Of a stretch of DNA of 49,025 bases, positions 40,075 to 48,912 are shown one piece after another (position 1 is the first letter of the stretch; every line of letters starts with the position of its first letter). The notes beneath the pieces were generated by a model. The model was given only the letters and a program-made list of their open reading frames with translations, did no database searches and was not told the origin of the DNA. The position numbers and the translations under genes are program-made. Origin of the DNA: Prorocentrum cordatum (lineage: Eukaryota > Sar > Dinophyceae > Prorocentrales > Prorocentraceae); assembly GCA_963575745.1 (NCBI GenBank), contig CAUYUJ010014560.1:657328-706352 (forward strand). Reading direction: 5' to 3'.

Positions 40075-40840
40075 AGCTCGAACTCGACACCCCTCACACA
40101 GATCGGCGGGGTCAGGGTCCAAAAACACATGGGATTTGCCACATTTCTAGTATTCGGTGCCACCCCTCACGCAGATCCGCGGGGTCAGGGTCAACAAAAA
40201 CACAAGGGATTTGCCACATCTCTGAAATTCGGTGCCACCCCTCACGCAGATCCGCGGAGTCAGGGTCAAAAAACATAAAGGATTTGCCACATTTCTGAAA
40301 TTCGGTTCCACCCCTCACGCAGATCCGAGGGGTCAGGGTCCAAAAACAAAGGGGATTTGCCACATTTCTAAAATTCGGTGCCACCCCTCACGCAGATCCG
40401 CGGGGTCAGGGTCAAAAAAACACAGGGGATTTGCCACATTTCTAAAATTCGGTGCCACCCCTCACGCAGATCCGCGGGGTCAGGGTCAAAAAAACACAAG
40501 GGATTTGCCATATCTCTGAAATCCAGTGCCACCCCTCACGCAGATCCGCGGGGTCAGGGTCAGAAAAACACACGGAATTTGCAACATTTTTGAAATTCGG
40601 TGCCACCACTCACGCAGATCCGCAGGGTCAGGGTCAAAAAACAAAGGGGATTTGCCACATTTCTAAAATTCGGTGCCACCCCTCACGCAAATCCGCGGGG
40701 TCAGGGTACAAAAACACATAGGATTTGCCACATTTCTCAAATGCGGCGCCACCCCTTACGCAGATCCGCGGGGTCAGGGTCCAAAAACATAAGGGATTTG
40801 GCACATTTCTGACATTCGGTGCCACCCCTCACGCACATCC
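40075..40840 (+). repeat. 74-bp tandem array, about ten copies
   Basis: The unit contains CCACCCCTCACGCAGATCCG, CGGGGTCAGGGTC, an A run with ACAC, GGGATTTGCCACATTTCT and AAATTCGGTG. Copies are spaced 73-76 bases and differ mainly in the A-run length and in TCTGAAAT versus TCTAAAAT. As 74 is not a multiple of three, each frame is cut by stops and the overlapping 60-95-residue frames on both strands are artefacts. Confidence 0.95.
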
Positions 40841-40955
40841 ATCGCAAGGCGTGGTAACCCACATTGCGAGAACTCCCTCGGCCCTTTAATCGCAAGGTGT
40901 GGTAACCAAGCCCGTAAACCATACACGTCTTACCAATCGCCAGGTGTGGTAACCC
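40841..40955 (+). repeat. Three short repeats ATCGCAAGGTGTGGTAACC
   Basis: Copies at 40841-40860, 40889-40907 and 40936-40955 are 47-48 bases apart and directly follow the 74-bp array. Linkers between them are unrelated. Confidence 0.85.
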
Positions 40956-41435
40956 ATTTTGTGATCAGTTGGTTCTGCTGATTGCGAATCGGCTTCGCAT
41001 GAAGTTGCGATACTGCTTCACGACAGCGCCAAGGCCTCATGACTTAGCTCTTCCATGGCCCATTCTCCGAGAGCGGGGGCCGGCGGCAGGGGGCGAAGCC
41101 CTTACGGATATATGGGGATCGCCAGACACCGGGGGGTGTCGGGGGTGCTGCAAGGGCGGGTGCGAACAGACCGCGCCGCCAATGGCGGGAGGGCACAGCC
41201 TGAGGACTGCCGGACGAGCAGCGCGGTGGGGGAGGACCAGGCGTCCGTCGACCCCGTGCGGGGAGGGACAGAAGAGACGGCCAACGCTGGCCGCCCGGGA
41301 GGCGGGGGGGCACGCGCGCGAGGCGAGGGCCCCCGAGTAGGGCGCAGGGGAGGGCCAGCCGAGGCAGGGAGCCCGGAGGCCGCGGGCCCCAGGCCACCAC
41401 TGGGTAGAGCGGAGGAGCCCCGAGCGCCCCCGCAG

Positions 41436-41470
41436 GGCGGGGCGAGCTGGTGGGGATACTTTTTGGTCAA
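41436..41470 (-). repeat. CAAAAAGTATCCCCACCAG box without a leader
   Basis: The minus strand carries CAAAAAGTATCCCCACCAG, the same sequence that precedes the relict leader at 22.9 kb, but what follows here (CTCGCCCCGCC) is not leader-like. Another related box, GCTTCGCGTGTCCCCACCAG, lies at 41838-41857 and resembles D3 instead. Confidence 0.6.
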
Positions 41471-42124
41471 CAGGCTCGCGAGGCGGGTCGAAAGCCGTCC
41501 GAACACTAGTCGGGCCGCGACTAGGCAGCAGGAAAAAAAGCAAGCGAAGCGAGCGAACGGGCAGCCACTCAGAAAGAAAGCAAGAACAGATACTCTCAAA
41601 CCCGGTGGCGATGGAAATCCCGGTGGCGACCAGCAAATAAACGCAGCCAAAATGGCGCGGCGGCGCGACCATAAACACGCAGAAGTCGATCGCTCGGTGC
41701 GGGTCAGACAAACAGCACCGTCAGAGACGAACTAGACCGACAGGCACACCCGGACGACATCCGTGCTGTAGGCGACACAAATGCCAAAACATCGTGTCGG
41801 CGCAAGAGTGCCGACAACACTGCAAACGGCACTGCTGGTGGGGACACGCGAAGCGTGACGAATTTTTCAAGCCGCCAGACGTCTTCTCCGAGCTCCATCC
41901 TGGGCGCCAGGTGGGGGAAGGGGGGGCGCCGCCCCTGCTGATAGCCCCAAGTCAAGCCCCGCCGCGGACAGCCACCGTGCGCCGAAGGCGCTTCGACCCC
42001 TGGCGCGGCGTGACGACAAACCGAGGCTGACAGCGATCGGAGAGAAAGTAACCCCCAACAAGAGCAAAAACAAAAAAACACGACGGGTCCTGGGGGGGCC
42101 AGCACTTCCCAAACAGTCCAGAGT

Positions 42125-42202
42125 AAGGAAAAAGGGCCAGGGATGTTTTCGGACGTCTGGTCACCAGATGTCCGCAGACATCCCCTGGAATTCTTTCCTT
42201 AG
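42125..42202. other. 78-nt imperfect palindrome
   Basis: Nested inverted arms: TAAGGAAA/TTTCCTTA, CCAGGGATGT/ACATCCC(C)CTGG, CGGAC/GTCCG and TCTGGT/ACCAGA around a single central C. A second hairpin, GTCCCA/TGGGAC, follows at 42212-42228. The flanking 41860-42120 and 42230-43190 hold no gene I recognise, although a plus frame at 42307-42870 (187 residues) is open. Confidence 0.8.
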
Positions 42203-43192
42203 GGAAACTTGTCCCACACCCTGGGACCTTCCACAGGGCCAGCTACTCATCATGTGTAGTTGCTGGACGGTGCGACAAAATTTCAGGGTCTTTTCCAACA
42301 TCAGCCATGGTTTGTGCTGTTCGTGGGGGGCGGCCTTCCTTCTCCAGCTTCTCCAGCCACCTGGCCAACTCCGGCGGCGGCGGCGACACCACCGGTGCGA
42401 ACTCGTCGTCGAGGGCGGCGCTGGGCGGGATCCCGCTCGTCATCGTCGTCGCCGTCGTTGGCTGGAGGGCTCCAGCGGGCTCCGGGGGGCTGGAGGAGGC
42501 TCAAGAGCGTCACAGGGAAACCCGACCCCTCCGAGCTGCCTTCAGATCTGTGGGATCGTCGTGTTTGGGGTCGCGGAGTCTGGAGATCACGACAGCCGTT
42601 TTTGCCCCGCTCTCCGCCGCCCCGACCCACACACTTGCCCATCACCAAAAATGCAACAAAAATAATGAGTCAAAATGTATGGTGGTGTTCATGCTCCGCG
42701 ACGCCGGATCTTGGGCCATCGTGAGCAAGGCCAGAGTTCCTGTTCCTCCTCGCCCTTGCCCTCCGCCCTGCCCCCCAAGTGCCTCTCGCCGCCAGACTTC
42801 GCGCCAAGATTTTAGTCAAACTCCCGCCCAGAATGCGCAAATTCAATCCTGCATATCTACGTCGCGCTGAAGACGCCGCAGAGGAGTCTGAGGGAGTCCT
42901 CCGGGTCCCAGGGCACCTCCCCCCCGCTGAGACTTGTCTTTCCACCCCGTCCCATCTCCCCCCTACCCCCCGCCAAAATCCCACCAGCCCTTTTTAGGGC
43001 GTGAGTGGTTTAGAGAGCTTCATCTTCCAACTCCCCTTCTTACCCTTCAGGGTGGGGTTTACCCCTCCCACGACTCCCTCCCCCTGGACCTGGAGGGGGG
43101 GGCGTGAGGGGTTAGAGCGTCCAAAACGGTCTCGGCGAGGAATACGGAAAACAAAATAATTGATTTGAGAAATGGGATTGGCAACAGTTCTG

Positions 43193-43450
43193 ACTCGGGG
43201 GGGAGGAGGGGGCGTAATTGAGTACGATCCGTCCTTTGATCAATCTCCTCCAGGATGGCCCTAAGATGGCCCACGGGTCTCCAAAGGGTGCCCCAAGACG
43301 GCCCCAAAATGTGCCCAGGAGGCCCCACGAGGCCCCCAAGAGGCACCCAAAATGCCCTTAAGAGGCTCCCAAGAGGCGCTCCAGAGGGACCCGAGAGGCC
43401 CCAAGCGGCCCCCCAGAGGCACCCAAGACGCTCCAAGAGGCCTCGGCGAG
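43193..43450 (+). repeat. Header plus CCCAAGAGG repeat, copy 5
   Basis: The header (GGGGGGAGGAGGGGGCG, then TTGATCAATCTCCTCCAGGA) leads into TGGCCCTAAGATGGCCC and CCCCCAAGAGGCACCC units. Confidence 0.75.
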
Positions 43451-43485
43451 AAGGCCAACATCATTAATGTTGCGGAGGCATTGGT

Positions 43486-43735
43486 CACTTTTGGCCTCCT
43501 GAGGGGGGAGCCATAATTTCAGGAGCCCCCCCCTCCATTGATCGATCTCCTCCAAGATGCCCCCCCCCTAAGAGGGCTTCAAGAAATGCCCAAGAGGTCT
43601 CACGATGCCCCTAAGAGGCCCCCAAAATGCCAGCATGAGGCTCCCCAAACCAAAGACCCCAAAGAGGTCCCAAGAGGCCACAAGAGGCCCCCCAGAGGCA
43701 CCCAAGACGCCCCAAAAGGCATCGGCAAGAATGCC
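43486..43735 (+). repeat. Header plus CCCAAGAGG repeat, copy 6
   Basis: Header TTTTGGCCTCCTGAGGGGGG, then TTGATCGATCTCCTCCAAGA, followed by CCCAAGAGGTC and CCCCTAAGAGGCCCCC units. It ends with AAGAATGCCAACATGATTTT, which is also found just beyond the relict leader at 47594-47610. Confidence 0.8.
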
Positions 43736-43753
43736 AACATGATTTTTTAAAAC

Positions 43754-44987
43754 ATTATGCTAACGGAGTTCCCCACATAAAGAGATTAACGGTTTCGTGG
43801 GACCCATTTTCTTGATGCCCTCCTCGCGACGCTGGAGGGGTGGGAGGGGCACGAAACCATGTAAATAGTATGGTTTTCCGATACCCTCCTCGCTCAGGCT
43901 GGGCCTCCCTGGAGGGGTGGGAGGGGCACGAAAGCATGTAAATAGTATGGTTTGCGGATACCCTCCTCGCTCAGGCGGGGCCTCCCTGGAGGGGTGGGAG
44001 GGGCACGAAACCATGTAAATAGTATGGTTTGCGGATACCCTCCTCGCTCAGGCGGGGCCTCCCTGGAGGGGTGGGAGGGGCACGAAACCATGTAAATAGT
44101 ATGGTTTTCCGATACCCTCCTCGCTCAGGCGGGGCCTCCCTGGAGGGGTGGGAGGGGCACGAAACCATGTAAATAGTATGGTTTGCGGATACCCTCCTCG
44201 CTCAGGCGGGGCCTCCCTGGAGGGGTGGGAGGGGCACGAAACCATGTAAATAGTATGGTTTTCCGATACCCTCCTCGCTCAGGCGGGGCCTCCCTGGAGG
44301 GGTGGGAGGGGCACGAAACCATGTAAATAGTATAGGGGCACGAAACCATGTCCGATACCCTCCTCGCTCAGGCGGGGCCTCCCTGGAGGGGTGGGAGGGG
44401 CACGAAACCATGTAAATAGTATGGTTTTCCGATACCCTCCTCGCTCAGGCGGGGCCTCCCTGGCACGAAACCATGTAAATAGTATGGTATTCCGATACCC
44501 TCCTCGCTCAGGCGGGGCCTCCCTGGAGGGGTGGGAGGGGCACGAAACCATGTAAATAGTATGGTATTCCGATACCCTCCTCGCTCAGGCGGGGCCTCCC
44601 TGGAGGGGTGGGAGGGGCACGAAACCATGTAAATAGTATGGTATTCCGATACCCTCCTCGCTCAGGCGGGGCCTCCCTGGAGGGGTGGGAGGGGCACGAA
44701 ACCATGTAAATAGTATGGTATTCCGATACCCTCCTCGCTCAGGCGGGGCCTCCCTGGAGGGGTGGGAGGGGCACGCCATGGTATGGTATGGTACGGTATG
44801 GTACGTATGGTGTGGTATGGTATGGTATGGTATGGTATGGTATGTGGTAGGAACTATGGTATGGTATGGTGTGTGTGGTAGGAATGATATTGTGCTGTAT
44901 GGAAGATTGAGCGGGAGGTGGGTGGGAAGGAGAGGGTGTTCTGGGAAAACAAGAACCCCACTCAGGATGTGGGGAAAAAAAAGCATA
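43754..44987 (+). repeat. Composite repeat element, unit 1
   Basis: Head (ATTATGCTAACGGAGTTCCC, then CACATAAAGAGATTAACGG), then about 12 tandem 77-bp units (43805-44775), then a TATGG pentamer array (44777-44870), then a tail (GAGCGGGAGGTGGGTGGGAA ... CCCCACTCAGGATGTGGGG). The 77-bp unit has two inverted repeats: AAACCAT/ATGGTTT around GTAAATAGT, and GCCTCCC/GGGAGGGGC. Head TTCCCCACAT (43769-43778) and tail ATGTGGGGAA (44967-44976) are exact inverted repeats of each other. The 65-residue frames that recur every 77 bases on the minus strand are artefacts of the array. Confidence 0.9.
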
Positions 44988-46178
44988 ATGCTAACGGAGT
45001 TCCCCACATAAAGAGATTAACGGTTTCGTGGGACCCATTTTCTTGATGCCCTCCTCGCTTTGGCGGGGCCCCACGCTCAGGCGGGGCCTCCCTGGAGAGG
45101 TGGGAGGGGCACGAAACCATGTAAATAGTATGGTTTTCGGATACCCTCCTCGCTCAGGCGGGGCCTCCCTGGAGGGGTGGGAGGGGCACGAAACCATGTA
45201 AATAGTATGGTTTTCGGATACCCTCCTCGCTCAGGCGGGGCCTCCCTGGAGGGTGGGAGGGGCACGAAACCATGTAAATAGTATGGTTTTCGGATACCCT
45301 CCTCGCTCAGGCGGGGCCTCCCTGGAGGGGTGGGAGGGGCACGAAACCATGTAAATAGTATGGTTTTCGGATACCCTCCTCGCTCAGGCGGGGCCTCCCT
45401 GGAGGGGTGGGAGGGGCACGAAACCATGTAAATAGTATGGTATTCCGATACCCTCCTCGCTCAGGCGGGGCCTCCCTGGAGGGGTGGGAGGGGCACGAAA
45501 CCATGTAAATAGTATGGTTTTCCGATACCCTCCTCGCTCAGGCGGGGCCTCCCTGGAGGGGTGGGAGGGGCACGAAACCATGTAAATAGTATGGTATTCC
45601 GATACCCTCCTCGCTCAGGCGCTCAGGCGGGGCCTCCCTGGAGGGGTGGGAGGGGCACGAAACCATGTAAATAGTATGGTATTCCGATACCCTCCTCGCT
45701 CAGGCGGGGCCTCCCTGGAGGGGTGGGAGGGGCACGAAACCATGTAAATAGTATGGTATTCCGATACCCTCCTCGCTCAGGCGGGGCCTCCCTGGAGGGG
45801 TGGGAGGGGCACGAAACCATGTAAATAGTATGGTATTCCGATACCCTCCTCGCTCAGGCGGGGCCTCCCTGGAGAGGTGGGAAGGACCATGGTATGGTAT
45901 GGTATGGTACTGGAGGTACGGTATGGTATGGTACGGTGTGGCATTGGTGTGATATGGTTGGTATGCTATGGCACGCCATGGTATGGTATGGTACGGTATG
46001 ATACGTATGGTGTGGTATGGTATGGTATGGTATGGTATGGTATGTGTGGTAGGAACTATGGTATGGTATGGTGTGTGTGGTAGGAATAATATTGTGCTGT
46101 ATGGAAGATGGAGCGGGAGGTGGGTGGGAAGGAGAGGGTGTTCTGGGAAAACAAGAACCCCACTCAGGATGTGGGGAA
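44988..46178 (+). repeat. Composite repeat element, unit 2
   Basis: A tandem copy of unit 1, head to tail: head with TTCCCCACAT at 45000-45009, about ten 77-bp units (45065-45885), a longer TATGG array (45886-46080) and the same tail with ATGTGGGGAA at 46169-46178. The head, TATGG part and tail are almost identical to unit 1, so the roughly 1.2-kb duplication is recent relative to the copy at 3.34-3.85 kb. Confidence 0.9.
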
Positions 46179-46479
46179 TTAGTGCAAGCTATGCTTGGGG
46201 AACTTCTGCTGCAAAGATTTCATTCATGTCCTGAGACCGCGCCCAGCCTAAGCCTTGGGATCCGGCGGCTGGAAACCCCCCAACCCTTTGGGCGTGGGTG
46301 GTCCCAAGAGCGTCTTCTTCCATCTTCCCCTTCGAGGAGGGATCCCCCCCTCCTCTCTACCCCCTCCCCTGGTCTCCCCTTACCCCTCCCCATGCCATCA
46401 CCCCATTCTTTGTCTCGGGCTCTGCAGTAGTGGCATTGCTTTACCAAGCAAAGATCGCGGCGACTGAGGAACCTCTTGG
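46179..46479. other. Spacer 3' of the glycosyltransferase
   Basis: Includes a C-rich stretch at 46320-46400. On the minus strand this is the likely 3' untranslated region and beyond. No poly(A) tract from retroposition is visible by eye. Confidence 0.4.
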
Positions 46480-47565
46480 CTAAGGCACGTCGATTACATA
46501 TTCTTCTACGTGAAGCAAAACATCGCGCAACATATCGAGTGATATGTTGTTCTCATGCGTGGTCTTATTAACAAGCACGCTCAACGCTGGCATCCAATCG
46601 CACGCTCCACACCTGTGCGCGAAGTAATTCGATGGCATGTCCTGAAAATTATCTTCGGCAAAAACAACTCTGCTTTTCCACGGAAAGACTTCGAGCGCCT
46701 CATTGAAAGAGACTTGGTCACAGGAGCCGTTGCCGCCAGCAGGGGTCCAATCCCGTTTCAGCCACCATTGCCTCAGAAAGGAATACATGTCAGATGTGCC
46801 TTGGATGCCGCTCCCTCTCTGCAGAACCACGACACCACTGTTCGCTTGCCTGCCAGTGAAAGGGCAAGAGTGCCAGTGAGAATTTACCCAGGCGAACACT
46901 GACACGTTGCTTGTCGGCTTCTCCTCACCGAGACAACGGCTCGCAGAGCCAATGTAATGCGGCAGATCTGTATTCATGCTGCGCACCATGACATCTGCAT
47001 CCATCCACAAGAACAGATTACTCTCTCCTAGAAGTCCCATCGCATGCTCCATCGCCTGAACCTTACACCAATGAGAAGGAATCCAACTTCCTTTATGGCT
47101 ACATGCACCATCTATCTTCCACCCACCCACGTTGCTGTACGAGTATAAAAAGTACGAATAACCGCGCTTCTGCGCATAATACATGTTCAATAACATAGCG
47201 GCGGCCTCATCGTCCTCAATCATTTCCCTGACCAGCGCGTCTGCTTGGAACCGTCGATTTGGATCATCCAGGTGGCTTAGCTTATCCTTGAACTGGTCCC
47301 AGGGAAATTGTTTAATCTGACGCGCTTCATTATATCCTTGCATGACCACTGGTTTGCTAGGATCTCCCTGAATGTACAAAGATGCGCCGTTAAACGTTGC
47401 AATGCACCCTGCGGGGGAGCCTGAATCAGCAAACCGGCTGCATATGTCAAAAGCGCCGCGGCTCTCGCAATCCAATACATATCCTTGTTGTAAGATGTGG
47501 AATGAAGTAATGATGGAATATGCGTGTGAGCTCACAAACAAGTGCGGCTCGGCGGACTGAGCCAA
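46480..47565 (-). CDS. Glycosyltransferase, GT34 (GMA12/MNN10)-like
   Basis: Such enzymes move a sugar from a nucleotide donor (often UDP-galactose or xylose) to a glycan in the Golgi. The 361-residue frame has KRGYSYFLYSY (133-143), WCKVQAMEHAM (166-176), LFLWMDADVMV with the metal-binding DxD at Asp189/Asp191, NSGVVVLQRG (242-251), SCDQVSFNEAL (281-291) and FAHRCG (315-320), the usual order for the family. It ends at TAG. The frame is uninterrupted, but its first codon is TTG with an in-frame TGA two codons earlier. The first ATG in frame is Met75 (47341-47343), which still leaves the whole catalytic region. A relict spliced leader lies just upstream, so the copy probably came from an mRNA. 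No transmembrane anchor is clear in residues 1-75. Family assignment is fairly sure; substrate is unknown. Confidence 0.75.
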   Translation of the reverse strand: MAQSAEPHLFVSSHAYSIITSFHILQQGYVLDCESRGAFDICSRFADSGSPAGCIATFNGASLYIQGDPSKPVVMQGYNEARQIKQFPWDQFKDKLSHLDDPNRRFQADALVREMIEDDEAAAMLLNMYYAQKRGYSYFLYSYSNVGGWKIDGACSHKGSWIPSHWCKVQAMEHAMGLLGESNLFLWMDADVMVRSMNTDLPHYIGSASRCLGEEKPTSNVSVFAWVNSHWHSCPFTGRQANSGVVVLQRGSGIQGTSDMYSFLRQWWLKRDWTPAGGNGSCDQVSFNEALEVFPWKSRVVFAEDNFQDMPSNYFAHRCGACDWMPALSVLVNKTTHENNISLDMLRDVLLHVEEYVIDVP

Positions 47566-47571
47566 ACTTCA

Positions 47572-47591
47572 TTGAGCCAAAATGGCTACGG
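47572..47591 (-). other. Relict dinoflagellate spliced leader, exact 20-base core
   Basis: The minus strand reads CCGTAGCCATTTTGGCTCAA, identical to bases 2-21 of the 22-base leader that dinoflagellates trans-splice onto nuclear mRNAs. The final G is replaced (TG follows). Ten bases further (47556-47565 region), AAGTTTGGCTCAG looks like a shorter, older relict. A genomic leader next to a gene is the known mark of a retroposed mRNA. An ATG overlaps its 3' end (CAATGAAG) but reads out of frame with the glycosyltransferase. Confidence 0.9.
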
Positions 47592-47764
47592 GAGAATGCC
47601 AACATGATTTGTTTTACGTAGCACTCCGCAGTTGCGGAGAAGAGTGAGGTGGCGGCGGAGACGTCGGCAGACTGCCAGGCTCTGAGGAAGCCCGCCACAT
47701 GCGCCTAAATGCTACAAGTTGCGCAACGAGCCAGCCGAAGGCGCCAATTTTTGTTCAAGCATTG

Positions 47765-47930
47765 CGGATGGTTCGCGGGTGGGTCGCGAAGAGGTCGCGG
47801 GTGGGTCGCGGGCTGGGTCGCAGGTGGGTCGCTGGTGTCGCGGGTGGGTCGCGGGCGGGTCTCTGGTGGGAGTGGGTCGTGGGTGGGTGGCTGGTGGGTC
47901 GCGGGCCGGGTCGCGGGTGGGACGACGACA
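47765..47930 (+). repeat. GGGTGGGTCGC minisatellite
   Basis: About 13 units of roughly 11 bases around GGGTGGGTCGC with length variants. Runs of GGG spaced by one to five bases give strong G-quadruplex potential on the plus strand. It is followed by an AACAACAAAC-type repeat (47930-47975). Confidence 0.9.
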
Positions 47931-47976
47931 ACAAACACAACAAACAACAAACCACAAACAACGCAACAACAAACAT

Positions 47977-48029
47977 CCGCACCGCGGAACCTCACTTCAG
48001 CCACGCGCCCAGGGACAGTGAATGACCGT
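47977..48029 (+). repeat. 53-bp dispersed repeat, copy 2
   Basis: Same sequence as 29051-29103 with one mismatch, again preceded by an AAC-type repeat. Confidence 0.85.
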
Positions 48030-48064
48030 GACCGTTCGGCCGCCTCACTCTGACCAAGGTTGTG

Positions 48065-48325
48065 GCCAGTTGGCCTCCTAGGGGGGAATGTAAGGAGGAG
48101 CCCCCCCCCTTGATCGATCTCTTCCAAGATGGCCCTTAAGTGGCACACGAGGCTCCCAAGGGTGCCGCAAGATGGCCCCAAGAGGTGTCCAGGAAGCCCC
48201 GCGGGGCCCCCAAGAGGCACCCAAGATGCCCCCATGAGGCTCCCAAAAGACCTGCAAGAGGCCCCCAAGAGGCACCCCACACGCCTCAAGATGCCCCAGG
48301 GACTGCCAAAACACTCCTAAGACGC
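48065..48325 (+). repeat. Header plus CCCAAGAGG repeat, copy 7
   Basis: Header GTTGGCCTCCTAGGGGGGAA, then TTGATCGATCTCTTCCAAGA, followed by TGGCCCCAAGAGG, CCCCCAAGAGGCACCC and CCCCATGAGGC units. The following 48326-48900 has a CTCC tract at 48610-48670 and no gene that I recognise. Confidence 0.8.
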
Positions 48326-48912
48326 CAAGAATCTGAAAATGCGGTCGGCGTCCTTGGGCCTTACCACATGCTCCCTGGCCTTTGGCTGGGGCGTGCGCTG
48401 TCAGCCTGCTCTGAGGCCGCCGTGGCATTGCAACCCTGCCGCCCAGTGCTCCGGTAGAACCTCAGCCCGAAGACCACCCACCGCCAGTGGAGGAAGAGGG
48501 GGCGCCGACCAGACCGCCGCCGCCGACACCCGAGCGGGGGGGAGGGGAAGGGAGGGATGGGGGGTCGGCCATCCGCCGATGCCACCAAGAAAAAGGCCTC
48601 TGGCATTTCTGCTTGCTCTGCTCCTCCTCCTCTTCCTCCTCCCTCCTCCCCCTCCTCCTTCGCTCCTCTTGGGGTACAACGTCGTGCCCAACCCTTTATT
48701 CCACTGCATTATCATCCACATCTCTGAGCCGGGCAACTCGTCTGGACACCGTTTCTGGATGCGCTGGTTTGTGGCGATCACAGAAGACAGCGCGAGGGTG
48801 GGAGACTTCCTCGCAGGCAGGGGGGGGGCTCTCTCTCACAAGAGGCCGAGGGGCGAGGAGCTTGCCACGGAGCCCTTGGGGATAGCTCTCACAGAGCCAC
48901 AGGGCTTTCAAA

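Noticed and set aside
40075-40840. Possible CRISPR array (regular repeats of about 74 bp)
   Set aside because: The whole period is repeated with no unique spacers, and the context is nuclear eukaryotic DNA. It is a tandem satellite.
41645-41662. Another leader-like match (AGCCAAAATGGC on the plus strand)
   Set aside because: Only 12 bases match; the GCTCAA side and the GTAGCC side both differ, and no acceptor box or gene follows.
43755-45820. Series of similar 65-140-residue minus-strand frames (MVSCPSHPSREAPPERGGY...)
   Set aside because: They recur every 77 bases, overlap each other and exist only because the tandem unit lacks stops over short spans; 77 is not a multiple of three. They are array artefacts, not genes.
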